A stretch of 64,000 bases of DNA from Lachnospiraceae bacterium (GCA_021202465.1 JAJQCZ010000009.1:51501-115500), one strand, 5' to 3'; counted from the stretch's first letter, positions 18,057 to 27,358 are shown. The notes: a model not told the origin generated them from the letters alone. Made by a program: numbers and translations.

Positions 18057-18971
18057 TTGGCAGAACCTTATTTGTCACAGATCACTTCCGAGGCGCTGGC
18101 GCTGCGCTGGATCTCCGTACAGTGCTATGAGATCCGGCTTCCCGGCGGAAAGGTGCTGGTCACCGACCCGTTTTACTGGGACATGAGCCATTTCGATGGC
18201 TTGACGGAGCTGACGAAGAATCAGCAGATGGAGAAGACGGTCTACGCTCAGAGCGGATTCTCGGCGGACGACTTCACAGGGGCGGACTACATCCTGCTGA
18301 ACCATGTGCACGGTGACCATTCCAACCTGGTGGGAGAGCTGTGGAACCGTTTTTATGGACGGGTGCTGGTACCGGCCGAGTGCGCGGCCGAGGTGGCGCG
18401 GGTGTATGACATCCCCTATGCGGCCATGTATCCGCTCTATCCGGGAAATACCTACTATTTCGAGGATTTTACCCTGAAGGTATATCCGGGAGCGCATGAC
18501 AATCGGGCCTTCCGCGAGGGGCGTTTCCAGAGACCCAGCGCTCCGGGGGCGCTGTATGACGGCTCAGAGGGCTTCGGCATTCCCTGTCCGTGCCAGCTGG
18601 GACCGCTCGGCTCCATGTACAACCTGAATTACCTGATCGAGACGAAGAACAATGTGCGGATCGATTTCAGCGCGGGCCGGGATTTCGAGGAGCATGTGCA
18701 GCATGTGAAGACGGAGCGGCCGAATCTGATGCTCTGCCATCGGATCCGCAGCTACACAGCAGCACATTACGCGGACATGGTGGAGGAAATGGGAGCGCAG
18801 CTGATTCTGCCGCTGCATCACAACAACGCGCGGGCTTCCGGCGAGGACCTGAACGCCTATTTCCGGGAGGTCAATGAGATCCTGGCAGAGCGGGGGAGCA
18901 CAGCCAGAGCCTTTAACCCGGAGCCGTACCGCTGGTATCAGCTCTGCACATCCCTTATTGCGGAATCGTAA
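18057..18971 (+). CDS. MBL-fold metallohydrolase (UlaG-like)
   Basis: The 304-residue protein carries the metallo-beta-lactamase metal site NHVHGDHSN (about residue 82). Further likely ligands are in YPGAHDNR and LPLHHNN. Length and the absence of a signal peptide fit cytoplasmic MBL-fold hydrolases related to L-ascorbate-6-phosphate lactonase UlaG. The start is a TTG seven bases after AGAAGGAGGG, which I prefer because no ATG is suitably placed. It precedes an SLC13 permease by 99 bases with a hairpin between them. A lactone- or phosphoester-opening role together with carboxylate transport is plausible but unproven. Confidence 0.82.
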   Translation: MAEPYLSQITSEALALRWISVQCYEIRLPGGKVLVTDPFYWDMSHFDGLTELTKNQQMEKTVYAQSGFSADDFTGADYILLNHVHGDHSNLVGELWNRFYGRVLVPAECAAEVARVYDIPYAAMYPLYPGNTYYFEDFTLKVYPGAHDNRAFREGRFQRPSAPGALYDGSEGFGIPCPCQLGPLGSMYNLNYLIETKNNVRIDFSAGRDFEEHVQHVKTERPNLMLCHRIRSYTAAHYADMVEEMGAQLILPLHHNNARASGEDLNAYFREVNEILAERGSTARAFNPEPYRWYQLCTSLIAES

Positions 18972-18997
18972 AACAAATTCATAAATTTTGCAAATTT

Positions 18998-19038
18998 TCG
19001 ACCTTCCGGATCCATGCGGAGGCGGAGGTCGATTTTTT
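18998..19038 (+). terminator. Terminator between MBL gene and SLC13 permease
   Basis: TCGACCT (18998-19004) pairs with AGGTCGA (19026-19032) with an inner CCG/CGG pairing, then T6. It may only attenuate, because no separate promoter is obvious before the permease. Confidence 0.65.
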
Positions 19039-19070
19039 GCGCCCATTTACTCAGGAGGAGAAAGAAAACT

Positions 19071-20357
19071 ATGAGCCAATTAACTATTTGTCTGATTATT
19101 TTCGTGCTGACGGTGGTCGGATATATCACCGGGTTCCTCAGCCTCGCGACGGTGGCGATCACCTCGCTGATGGCTCTGGTGCTGACCGGATGTCTGGAGG
19201 CCAGCGAAGGACTGGCGTATTTCTCAAACAGCACGGTGATTATGATCGCCGGTATGTGTATCATCGCGGCCGGTTTCAACCGCACGACATTCTGTTCTAA
19301 TCTGGCCAACAGCATTTCGCGTGTGGCCAAGGGGAGTCTGACCAAGATGATGCTGGGCTATGTGCTGGTGGGTGTGATTCTCAGCCAGTTCATCCAGAGC
19401 CCTGTAACGGTCATTGGTATCGTGGCGCCCATGGCGATGGCTTCCGCGGAGAGCCTGGGCGTGAAATCCAGCAAGATCATGTTCGGCATCGGTGTGGCGA
19501 CAATCATTACCTGCTGCACGCTGCCTGTGGGAGCCGGAGCGACTGTGGCTACGGAGCTGAACGGTTATCTGGAGAGCTATGGCTACACGGATTTTACCGT
19601 CAATCTTATCGATCCCATGATCGCGCGTCTTCCCATGATGGTCATTGCCATCCTGTACTGCGTCTTCTTCAGCACTCGTTTTGCGCCGGATGATCCGGTG
19701 ATCGAACCGTCCTTTAATATGAAGAAAGCGGCGGCGAAGGAGCCTCTGGGGAAATTCCAGGAATATGCCGGTCTGATTATCTTCTTCGGTGACGCGCTGG
19801 CCCTGATGTTCGCCAGCAAGCTGGGACTGGCCAGCTGGCAGATTACTGTTATTGGCGCATTGTGCATGATCTTCTGCGGTGTCCTGAAGCCGAAGGAAGC
19901 CTGCAACGCCATTCCTCTGAGCATACTGCTGCTGATCGCGGGCACACTGGCCATGTCCGGTGCGTTGAGTGCCACGGGGGCCGGAGATCTCATCGGCGGC
20001 TATGTGTCCCAGGTCGTGAGCGCGACCGGCGGCAACTCCTACATCGTCGGCCTGATTTTCTTCATCGTGCCTTTCATCCTGACACAGTTCATGAGTAACC
20101 GGGGCACCATGCTGATCTTCTATCCGATCGCTATCGCCACCTGCGCTTCCATCGGCGCCAACCCGGTGGGACTGATGATCCTTATCCAGGCAGCCTGCCT
20201 GGCGGCCTACATGACCCCGATGGCTACCGCTGCGGTCGTATACATCATGGGATACGGCGGCTATGACCAGAAATCGATGATCAAACAGGCCTGGCTGCTG
20301 GCGCTGATCAGCTGCGTGGTCTCCGTCGGCTGGATTATGACGATCTACCCGCTGTAG
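19071..20357 (+). CDS. SLC13/DASS-type anion permease
   Basis: The 428-residue membrane protein has about 11-12 hydrophobic segments in two inverted halves. Helix-break signatures resemble those of the divalent anion:sodium symporters (SQFIQSPVTVIGIVAPMAMA and SNRGTMLIFYPIAIATCASI). A conserved stretch TPMATAAVVYIMGYGGYD lies near the C-terminus. Substrates in this family are dicarboxylates, tricarboxylates or sulfate. The ATG at 19071 follows AGGAGGAGAAAGAAAACT; the longer frame begins inside the upstream hairpin and is rejected. It is probably co-regulated with the MBL gene. Confidence 0.82.
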   Translation: MSQLTICLIIFVLTVVGYITGFLSLATVAITSLMALVLTGCLEASEGLAYFSNSTVIMIAGMCIIAAGFNRTTFCSNLANSISRVAKGSLTKMMLGYVLVGVILSQFIQSPVTVIGIVAPMAMASAESLGVKSSKIMFGIGVATIITCCTLPVGAGATVATELNGYLESYGYTDFTVNLIDPMIARLPMMVIAILYCVFFSTRFAPDDPVIEPSFNMKKAAAKEPLGKFQEYAGLIIFFGDALALMFASKLGLASWQITVIGALCMIFCGVLKPKEACNAIPLSILLLIAGTLAMSGALSATGAGDLIGGYVSQVVSATGGNSYIVGLIFFIVPFILTQFMSNRGTMLIFYPIAIATCASIGANPVGLMILIQAACLAAYMTPMATAAVVYIMGYGGYDQKSMIKQAWLLALISCVVSVGWIMTIYPL

Positions 20358-20393
20358 GATCGGAGAGGAGAGTTCCTGATGCTTGTCCGTTGC

Positions 20394-20439
20394 GCAGGAC
20401 GTATATGGCGCAAGCCATAAACCTCCTTATGCGTCCTGC
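20394..20439 (+). repeat. Two-tier hairpin element, copy B
   Basis: GCAGGACG (20394-20401) pairs with CGTCCTGC (20432-20439). Inside, TATGGC-GCAA-GCCATA forms a hairpin with a GNRA tetraloop, leaving AACCTCCTTA unpaired. The stem sequences differ from copy A but the architecture is the same. Confidence 0.65.
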
Positions 20440-20482
20440 AATCGAGCAGGCGACGGTTCCTTCTGTCGCTTGCTCGTCGCGC

Positions 20483-20525
20483 GGGCTGCGTCCGGCATCA
20501 GCCGGAAGAACTCTTTGCGCAGCCC
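20483..20525 (+). repeat. Two-tier hairpin element, copy C
   Basis: GGGCTGCG (20483-20490) pairs with CGCAGCCC (20518-20525). Inside, TCCGGC-ATCA-GCCGGA forms a hairpin, leaving AGAACTCTTT unpaired on the 3' side, as in copies A and B. Confidence 0.6.
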
Positions 20526-20535
20526 TGCGCATAAT

Positions 20536-20572
20536 AAAAAGAAATGGCCGCCCGGAGCGGTCATTTCTTTTT
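20536..20572. terminator. Bidirectional terminator between SLC13 permease and argG
   Basis: A 16-bp stem (20536-20551 with 20557-20572, one G-T pair, loop CCGGA) begins with A5 and ends with T5. It can stop transcripts of the permease on the plus strand and of argG on the minus strand. Confidence 0.88.
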
Positions 20573-20596
20573 GTTGAAAATTATGACAGTTTGCTG

Positions 20597-21826
20597 TTAC
20601 TGCTGCTTCGCCTTCTCCAGCTCCAGCTTCTTCATGGCGCGGACCTTCAGGGGCAGCCCGAAGAGGGTGATGAAGCCGTCGGCGTCGTGGTGGTCGTACA
20701 GGTCGCCGGTGGTGAAGGAGGCCAGTTCCTCGCTGTAGAGGGAGTAGGGGGAGGTGGTGCCGGCCTTGATGATGTTGCCCTTGTAGAGCTTGAACCGTAC
20801 CTCGCCGGTGACGTCCTTCTGCGTGGACTCGACGAAGGCCTGGATGGCTTCCCGCAGCGGGGTGAACCACTTGCCCTCGTAGACGACCTGGGCCAGCTTG
20901 TTGCCCATCTCTTTCTTGACCTCGTAGGTGGCGCGGTCGAGCACCAGTTCCTCCAGCTGCTGGTGGGCTTCCATGAGGATCGTGCCGCCGGGGGTCTCGT
21001 AGACGCCGCGGGACTTCATGCCGACGACGCGGTTCTCGACGATGTCGATGATGCCGATGCCGTGCTTGCCGCCCAGCTCGTTGAGCTTCGTGATGATCTC
21101 GGAGACCTTCATGGATTGGCCGTTCAGGGCCGTGGGTACGCCGTGCTCGAAGGCCAGCGTCACATATTCGCCCTCATCCGGAGCCTTCTCGGGAGGCGTG
21201 GTCAGCACCAGGAGCTTGCTGTAGTCCGGCTCGCAGGCGGGATCCTCCAGATCCAGACCCTCGTGGCTGATATGCCACAGGTTGCGGTCGCGGCTGTAGC
21301 TCTGCGCCGTGGAGAAGGGCAGGTGGATGCCGTGTGCCTCGCAGTAGGCAATCTCATCCTCACGGGACTCCATCTTCCACAGATCGGTCATCCGCCAGGG
21401 AGCGATGATCTTCAGATCGGGCGCCAGCGCCTTGATCGACAGCTCAAAACGGATCTGGTCGTTGCCCTTGCCGGTCGCGCCGTGGCAGATGGCGACGGCT
21501 CCCTCCTTGCGGGCGATCTCCACCAGCTTCTTGGAAATGACCGGGCGCGCCATGGAGGTGCCAAGCAGATATTTGTCCTCATAAATGGCGTTGGCCTGGA
21601 CACAGGGCACGATGTAATCATCGCAGAACTCGTCAATCACATTTTCAATATAGAGCTTGGAAGCTCCGGACATCCGGGCTCTCTCATCCAGACCGTCGAG
21701 TTCGTTTCCCTGGCCCACGTCGATGCAGCAGCAGACGACGTCGTAGCCGAATGTCTCCTTCAGCCACGGCACGACCGCCGTGGTGTCCAGTCCGCCGGAA
21801 TATGCCAAAACCACTTTCTCTTTCAT
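20597..21826 (-). CDS. argG: Argininosuccinate synthase
   Basis: The 409-residue enzyme joins citrulline and aspartate with ATP to make argininosuccinate. The N-terminal ATP-pyrophosphatase loop is VVLAYSGGLDTTAVVPWLKE. Further family motifs are CHGATGKGNDQIRFE and KSRGVYETPGGTIL. The start at 21826 follows CGGAGGAGAGACAC; an upstream in-frame ATG lacks such a site. argG is transcribed alone, divergently from argCJBD, and is likely under common arginine control. argH and argF are not in the window. Confidence 0.97.
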   Translation of the reverse strand: MKEKVVLAYSGGLDTTAVVPWLKETFGYDVVCCCIDVGQGNELDGLDERARMSGASKLYIENVIDEFCDDYIVPCVQANAIYEDKYLLGTSMARPVISKKLVEIARKEGAVAICHGATGKGNDQIRFELSIKALAPDLKIIAPWRMTDLWKMESREDEIAYCEAHGIHLPFSTAQSYSRDRNLWHISHEGLDLEDPACEPDYSKLLVLTTPPEKAPDEGEYVTLAFEHGVPTALNGQSMKVSEIITKLNELGGKHGIGIIDIVENRVVGMKSRGVYETPGGTILMEAHQQLEELVLDRATYEVKKEMGNKLAQVVYEGKWFTPLREAIQAFVESTQKDVTGEVRFKLYKGNIIKAGTTSPYSLYSEELASFTTGDLYDHHDADGFITLFGLPLKVRAMKKLELEKAKQQ

Positions 21827-22043
21827 GTGTCTCTCCTCCGTATGGAATCCTTCCCGGGGAAGCCGCACTGTATGTACATGCGGGCGGAACCGCGGGAATA
21901 CTTTGTGTGGGAGCGCTCGTTCTGCATATTTATTCAAAAAAACAGAGGCGGGCTTCCCGGCGGCGCCAACGGGGGAATCCTTGCAATTTCCTTAAAAATA
22001 TGGAAAAATCCCCGCTCAGGCGTCCGCTTTTTAACTGTGTGAG

Positions 22044-22119
22044 AGTATACACCAGCCTGAAAATTTATGCAAGCATTTTTATAAAAAAACTTGCATAAAA
22101 AATTAAATGGATGTATAAT
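22044..22119. promoter_or_regulatory. Back-to-back argG and argC promoters with shared inverted repeat
   Basis: On the minus strand TTGCAT (22072-22067) and TATACT (22049-22044) form the argG promoter. On the plus strand TTGCAT (22091-22096) and TATAAT (22114-22119) form the argC promoter. Both spacers are 17 bases. The two -35 boxes lie in the inverted repeat TTTATGCAAG...CTTGCATAAA (22065-22099). The TGCAT-type half-sites in A/T-rich DNA resemble ArgR boxes, so ArgR binding here is likely but inferred. Confidence 0.72.
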
Positions 22120-22203
22120 GGCAAAGTCTTTCCCGGAAAGAGCTTTTACGGAGAGAATATCGCGGGCGGATACGGAAGCATATCCGCGCAGGAGGAGACA
22201 GAG

Positions 22204-23244
22204 ATGATTCGAGCAGGTATCATAGGTTCCACGGGGTATGCCGGGGCGGAGCTGGCCCGGCTGCTGTACCAGCACCCGGAGACGGAGGTGGTGTGGTGCG
22301 GTTCCCGCAGCTACGCCGGTGAGAGATACTCCTCCGTGTATCAGAATATGTATCAGATGGTGGATGCGGACTGCCGGGACGATGATCTGGAGAAGCTGTC
22401 GGAGGAGGCGGACGTGATCTTCACCGCCACGCCGCAGGGATATTGCGCTTCGGTTATTAATGAAGGAATCCTGTCCCGGGCGAAGATCATCGACCTCAGC
22501 GCCGATTTCCGTCTGAAGGATGTTGCCGTGTACGAGAAATGGTACAAGCTGGAGCATAAGGCGCCCGAATATCTGCCGGAGGCGGTCTACGGCCTCTGCG
22601 AGCTGCACCGGGAGGAAATCCGCGGCACCAGGCTGCTGGCGAACCCGGGCTGCTACACGACCTGCTCCATCCTGACGCTGTATCCGCTGGTGAAGGAGGG
22701 GCTCGTCGATCCGGACACCCTCATCATCGATGCCAAGTCCGGGACCTCCGGGGCGGGGCGGGGCGCCAAGGTGGCGAACCTGTTCTGCGAGATCAATGAG
22801 AGTATGAAGGCCTACAGTGTGGCGACGCACCGCCATACGCCGGAGATCGAGGAGCAGCTCTCCCTGGCCTGCGGCCATCCGGTGGTGCTGAATTTCACGC
22901 CGCATCTGGTGCCCATGCAGAGAGGCATCCTGGTGACGGCCTACGGCAGCCTGACCGGGGACTACAGCTGGGAAGATGTGCGCCAGGTCTATGAAAAATA
23001 TTACGGCGGGGAGTTCTTTGTCCGCCTGCTGAAGGAAGGTGTCTGCGCCGAGACCCGCTGGGTGGAGGGCAGCAACTTCGCAGATATCGGCTGGAAGATC
23101 GATCCGCGGACGAAGCGGATCATCGCCATGGGAACCATTGACAATCTGATCAAGGGAGCGGCGGGGCAGGCCGTGCAGAACATGAACCTGATGTTCGGAT
23201 TGCCGGAGAACCTGGGACTGACCCAGGTCCCGATGTTCCCTTAA
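22204..23244 (+). CDS. argC: N-acetyl-gamma-glutamyl-phosphate reductase
   Basis: The 346-residue enzyme reduces N-acetylglutamyl phosphate with NADPH. It shows the nucleotide-binding start IRAGIIGSTGYAGAELARLL, the active-site motif LANPGCYTTCSILTLYPL (catalytic Cys) and HRHTPEIEEQL. The ATG follows AGGAGGAGACAGAG. It opens the argCJBD operon directly downstream of a consensus promoter. Confidence 0.97.
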   Translation: MIRAGIIGSTGYAGAELARLLYQHPETEVVWCGSRSYAGERYSSVYQNMYQMVDADCRDDDLEKLSEEADVIFTATPQGYCASVINEGILSRAKIIDLSADFRLKDVAVYEKWYKLEHKAPEYLPEAVYGLCELHREEIRGTRLLANPGCYTTCSILTLYPLVKEGLVDPDTLIIDAKSGTSGAGRGAKVANLFCEINESMKAYSVATHRHTPEIEEQLSLACGHPVVLNFTPHLVPMQRGILVTAYGSLTGDYSWEDVRQVYEKYYGGEFFVRLLKEGVCAETRWVEGSNFADIGWKIDPRTKRIIAMGTIDNLIKGAAGQAVQNMNLMFGLPENLGLTQVPMFP

Positions 23245-23271
23245 ATATATAAGGAAATAAGAGGAGACGGT

Positions 23272-24492
23272 ATGAAGAGAATCGAAGGCGGTGTCACGGC
23301 ACCCACGGGATTTCAGGCGGGAGGCGTGTTCGTCGGTCTGAAGCACAAGAAGAAAGATATGGCGATGATTTACAGCGCGTCGCCCTGCCGGGCGGCGGGC
23401 GTTTTCACCACCAATGTGGTTAAGGCCGCGCCGGTGCTCTGGAACCGCCAGGTGGTGACGAGCGGCGTACCCTGCCATGCGGTGGTGATCAACAGCGGCA
23501 TCGCCAATGCCTGCACCGGGAAGCTGGGGATGCAGTACTGTGAAGAGACGGCGCGGGAAGTGGAGTCGGTGATGGGCTGTGAGAAGGGCTCGGCGCTGGT
23601 GTGCTCCACCGGCGTCATCGGGAAGCAGCTTCCCATGGATAAGATCTGCCAGGGAATCGGTTTGTTGAAGGACGCCATGGCGGAGGGGCCGGAAGGCGGT
23701 CATGCGGCCGCGGAGGCCATTATGACCACGGATACGAAGCCGAAGGAGATCGCAGTGAGCTTCACGGTCGGCGGCCGGACCGCCACGATGGGCGGCATGT
23801 GCAAGGGCTCCGGAATGATTCATCCCAATATGTGCACCATGCTCTGCTTCATCACCACCGACTGCGCGATTTCAAAGGAAATGCTGCAGAAGGCGCTCAG
23901 CGACGATGTGGTGGACACCTTCAATATGATCTCCGTGGACGGAGATACCTCCACCAACGATACGGTACTGCTGCTGGCGAACGGCCAGGCAGGGAATCCG
24001 GTCATTGAAGCGGAGGGAGAGGATTACGACGCTTTCTGTGAAGCACTCCATGAGGTGATGGTCGACCTGAGCAAGAAGATCGCCGGGGACGGCGAGGGCG
24101 CTTCGGCCCTCTTCGAGGTCCAGGTGATTCATGCGGAGACGAAGGAGCAGGCGCGTCTTTTGAGCAAATCCATCGTCACCTCCAGTCTGACGAAGGCGGC
24201 CGTGTTCGGACACGATGCCAACTGGGGGCGTATCCTCTGTGCGATGGGATACTCCGGGGCGGAATTCGACCCGGATCAGACGGATATTTATTTTAAGAGT
24301 CAGGGAGGCTGCATCCAGATCGTCAAAGACGGCATGGCGGCCGACTACAGTGAGGAGGAGGCCACGGAGATTCTCTCCTTCCCGGAGGTGACGGCCATCG
24401 CCGACATTCATGCCGGTGAAGAGGAGGCTACTGCCTGGGGCTGCGATCTGACCTATGATTATGTGAGGATCAACGCCGATTACCGGAGCTGA
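23272..24492 (+). CDS. argJ: Bifunctional glutamate N-acetyltransferase / ornithine acetyltransferase
   Basis: The 406-residue precursor self-cleaves into two chains and recycles the acetyl group from acetylornithine to glutamate. Family motifs include STGVIGKQLPMDKI, GGMCKGSGMIHPNM and FGHDANWGRILCAMGYSG. The cleavage-site stretch reads NMCTMLCF where most family members have NMATML; the catalytic Thr is kept but the preceding Ala is Cys. The ATG follows GAGGAGACGGT, 27 bases after argC. Because argJ makes a cyclic acetyl pathway, no separate argE is needed. Confidence 0.96.
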   Translation: MKRIEGGVTAPTGFQAGGVFVGLKHKKKDMAMIYSASPCRAAGVFTTNVVKAAPVLWNRQVVTSGVPCHAVVINSGIANACTGKLGMQYCEETAREVESVMGCEKGSALVCSTGVIGKQLPMDKICQGIGLLKDAMAEGPEGGHAAAEAIMTTDTKPKEIAVSFTVGGRTATMGGMCKGSGMIHPNMCTMLCFITTDCAISKEMLQKALSDDVVDTFNMISVDGDTSTNDTVLLLANGQAGNPVIEAEGEDYDAFCEALHEVMVDLSKKIAGDGEGASALFEVQVIHAETKEQARLLSKSIVTSSLTKAAVFGHDANWGRILCAMGYSGAEFDPDQTDIYFKSQGGCIQIVKDGMAADYSEEEATEILSFPEVTAIADIHAGEEEATAWGCDLTYDYVRINADYRS

Positions 24493-24599
24493 AAATGTAC
24501 GCCAACATCGTGCGCAGGGAGAGGGGAAGCTGTATACCGGTGCTGCGATGAAGAAATACATGACACAAAACGATGAATTTTAACAGGGAGGTATCAGTC

Positions 24600-25460
24600 A
24601 TGCAGGGAGAAAACATGAGAAAAGCGGCGATCCTCGTCGAGGCGCTGCCTTACATTCAGAAGTTTAACCGGAAGATCATCGTCGTGAAGTACGGCGGCAG
24701 CGCCATGCTCGACGAGCAGCTGAAGGACAACGTGATCAAGGACGTGGTCCTCCTGAAGCTGGTCGGCTTCAAGCCGATCATCGTCCACGGCGGCGGTAAG
24801 GACATCAGCAAATGGGTGTCCAAATCCGGCATGGAGCCCCGCTTTGTCAACGGTCTGCGTGTGACGGACGCGGCGACTATGGAGATCGCGGAAATGGTCC
24901 TGAACCGGGTCAACAAGGGCCTGGTGCAGAAGGTGGAGGCGCTGGGCGTCCACGCGGTCGGTCTGTCCGGCAAGGACGGCGGCATGCTCAAGGTGACGAA
25001 GAAGCTCTCCGGCGGACAGGACATCGGATTTGTCGGCGAAATCGAGTCGGTCGATCCGAAGATCATCACCGATCTGCTGGAGAAGGATTTCCTGCCGATC
25101 ATCTGCCCAATCGGCGTGGACGGAGAATACAACACATACAACATTAATGCCGACGATGCGGCCTGCGCGATCGCCAAGGCCGTGAAGGCGGAGAAGTTGG
25201 CCTTCCTGACAGATACCGAGGGCCTGTACCGGAATTTTGAGGACAAGGATTCCCTGATTCGTCAGATCACCGTGGAGGATGCACAGGCGCTGATCGACAG
25301 CGGCGAGCTGACCGGCGGTATGCTGCCGAAGCTGCAGAACTGCGTCGATGCGCTGAACGCCGGCGTCAACCGCGTGCATATTCTGGACGGACGGATCCTG
25401 CACAGCCTGCTGCTGGAGATCTTCACCAACGAGGGCATCGGAAGCGCGATCATTAAATAA
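24600..25460 (+). CDS. argB: Acetylglutamate kinase
   Basis: The 286-residue amino-acid-kinase-fold enzyme phosphorylates N-acetylglutamate and is the usual site of arginine feedback. It has [32 protein letters not shown] and [15 protein letters not shown]. The N-terminal helix [17 protein letters not shown] is the extension found in hexameric, arginine-sensitive enzymes. The start follows AGGGAGGTATCAGTC. A 108-base gap separates it from argJ with no terminator. Confidence 0.97.
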   Translation: MQGENMRKAAILVEALPYIQKFNRKIIVVKYGGSAMLDEQLKDNVIKDVVLLKLVGFKPIIVHGGGKDISKWVSKSGMEPRFVNGLRVTDAATMEIAEMVLNRVNKGLVQKVEALGVHAVGLSGKDGGMLKVTKKLSGGQDIGFVGEIESVDPKIITDLLEKDFLPIICPIGVDGEYNTYNINADDAACAIAKAVKAEKLAFLTDTEGLYRNFEDKDSLIRQITVEDAQALIDSGELTGGMLPKLQNCVDALNAGVNRVHILDGRILHSLLLEIFTNEGIGSAIIK

Positions 25461-25510
25461 CAATGAATCAGGGATACCGGCATCGTGTGTCCCGCATCGG
25501 AGAGACTATC

Positions 25511-26695
25511 ATGAATACACAGGAAATCATCAATCAGGGGGAAGCGTGCCTTCTCCATACATACAATCGCTATCCGGTCGTGCTCGACCGCGGAGAGGGC
25601 GTGTATCTCTACGACACAGAAGGGAAGAAATATCTGGACTTCTGCGCCGGGATCGCCGTGTTCGCCCTGGGCTATAATCAGCCGGAATTCAACGAGGCGG
25701 TGAAGGGACAGCTGGACAAGATCGTCCACACCTCGAACTATTTCTACAACGAGCCGTCCGTCTCGGCGGCGAAGAAGCTCTGTCAGGCCTCCGGCATGGA
25801 TCGCGTGTTCTTCTGCAACAGCGGCACCGAGGCCATCGAGGGTGCGATGAAGAATGCTCTGCGCTACGCCTACAACAAGGACGGCCAGAACGGTCATGAG
25901 ATCATCGCCATGCAGCATTCCTTCCACGGCCGGAGCCTGGGCGCCCTGTCTCTGACGGGAAATGCGCACTATCAGGATCCCTTCCGCCCGCTGCTCGGCG
26001 GCGTGCATTTCGCGGAGTTCAACAACCTCGACAGTGTGAAATCCCTGGTGAATGAGCGCACCTGCGCCATTATCCTGGAACCGGTGCAGGGCGAGGGCGG
26101 CATCTACCCGGCGACGCCGGAGTTTCTGCAGGGCCTGCGGGCGCTCTGCGACGAGAAGGACATCCTGCTGATCTGCGATGAGATCCAGTGCGGCATGGGC
26201 CGGACCGGCAGCATGTTCGCCTGCGAGCGCTACGGCGTGAAGCCGGATATCATGGCGGTCGCCAAGGCTCTGGGCTGCGGTCTCCCCATCGGCGCTTTCC
26301 TGACCACGGAGAAAGCCGCGGCGCTGGCGCCCGGCGATCACGGTTCCACGTACGGCGGTAACCCGCTGGTCTGCGCCGCCGCCGACAAGGTCTTCGACCT
26401 CTATGAGTCGCTGCATGTGCTGGAAAATGTGCAGAAGGTCGGCGCGTATCTCTATGAGAAGCTGGACGAGCTGGCCGCGGCGAATGATAAGATTCTGGCG
26501 CATCGGGGCGTCGGCCTGATTCAGGGACTGGAATTCTCCGTGCCTGTGGCGCCCATTATCCAGGAAGCCCGGGACAACGGCCTGATCCTCATCAACGCCG
26601 GAACCAACATCCTCCGCTTCGTGCCGCCGCTGATCATCACCGAAGAGCATGTCGACGAGATGATGAAGATCCTGACGCCGATTGTGATGAAATAA
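25511..26695 (+). CDS. argD: Acetylornithine aminotransferase
   Basis: The 394-residue class III PLP aminotransferase makes N-acetylornithine from the semialdehyde. It contains FFCNSGTEAIEGAMKNALRY, HSFHGRSLGALSLTG, LICDEIQCGMGRTG and the Lys-containing MAVAKALGCGLPIGAF, then GDHGSTYGGNPLVCAAA. The ATG at 25511 follows GGAGAGACTATC; an earlier in-frame ATG at 25463 lies two bases after the argB stop and is possible but has no good ribosome binding site. It is the last gene of the operon. Confidence 0.96.
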   Translation: MNTQEIINQGEACLLHTYNRYPVVLDRGEGVYLYDTEGKKYLDFCAGIAVFALGYNQPEFNEAVKGQLDKIVHTSNYFYNEPSVSAAKKLCQASGMDRVFFCNSGTEAIEGAMKNALRYAYNKDGQNGHEIIAMQHSFHGRSLGALSLTGNAHYQDPFRPLLGGVHFAEFNNLDSVKSLVNERTCAIILEPVQGEGGIYPATPEFLQGLRALCDEKDILLICDEIQCGMGRTGSMFACERYGVKPDIMAVAKALGCGLPIGAFLTTEKAAALAPGDHGSTYGGNPLVCAAADKVFDLYESLHVLENVQKVGAYLYEKLDELAAANDKILAHRGVGLIQGLEFSVPVAPIIQEARDNGLILINAGTNILRFVPPLIITEEHVDEMMKILTPIVMK

Positions 26696-26720
26696 CAGAT
26701 GTAATTTTATATTGCGAATA

Positions 26721-26766
26721 AAAACCTTCGGGTGCTTTATGTATTAAGGCGTTCGAAGGTTTTTTG
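26721..26766 (+). terminator. Terminator of the argCJBD operon
   Basis: AAAACCTTCG (26721-26730) pairs with CGAAGGTTTT (26754-26763) and is followed by TTTG. Confidence 0.8.
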
Positions 26767-26917
26767 TTGCCTGCAATACGCTTCAGATTGTTAATGATGG
26801 GTGGTGAATAAAGGACGGGATTCTGCGCATATTATTCCGGAAATGATTTACAGGCATTGCCTGTCATCGAAAGAGACGGCAGTGCATAAATCTGCGGATG
26901 AAAGGCGGGAAAACGCG

Positions 26918-27358
26918 ATGTGGGGATTCCTTCTCTCGATGCTCTCCGGGGCATTGATGAGCTTGCAGGGCGTATTTGATACGCAGGTGACAGACCGAAC
27001 GAGCATCTGGGTAGCGGCGGGCTGGGTGCAGCTGACCGCGTTCCTGGCCTGTGCGGTCGCCTGGTTCTTCACGGGACGCAAGCCGGTGGCCGACCTGTTC
27101 CAGGTGCGGCCATGGTACCTGCTTCTGGGCGGCGTCATGGGCGCTTTTATCACCATCACCGTCATTCAGGGGATGCAGGCTTTGGGTCCGGCCCGGGCCA
27201 CGCTTCTCATCGTCATCACGCAGCTGGCGGTGTCCTACGGCGTGGAGTTGTTGGGACTTTTCGGAGTCGAGAAAACCCCTTTCCGCTGGAGCCGGCTGTT
27301 CGGGCTGTTGCTGGCGGTCGGGGGCTTCTTTCTCTTCGAGCATTCGGCGGGGCAGTGA
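26918..27358 (+). CDS. YdcZ/DUF606-type small DMT-family membrane protein
   Basis: The 146-residue protein has five hydrophobic segments (WGFLLSMLSGALMSLQGVFD, then LTAFLACAVAWFF, LLGGVMGAFITITVIQGM, a fourth, and LFGLLLAVGGFFLF). This matches the half-size transporters of the YdcZ (DUF606) family within the drug/metabolite transporter group. They usually work as dimers and substrates are mostly unknown. The ATG at 26918 follows AAAGGCGGG. An upstream in-frame extension lacks hydrophobic character and is not included. Confidence 0.75.
   Translation: MWGFLLSMLSGALMSLQGVFDTQVTDRTSIWVAAGWVQLTAFLACAVAWFFTGRKPVADLFQVRPWYLLLGGVMGAFITITVIQGMQALGPARATLLIVITQLAVSYGVELLGLFGVEKTPFRWSRLFGLLLAVGGFFLFEHSAGQ

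Noticed and set aside
21934..23823. A 629-codon minus-strand frame opposite argC and argJ
   Set aside because: Both opposite genes are unmistakable, and the minus frame has no family motif or ribosome binding site.
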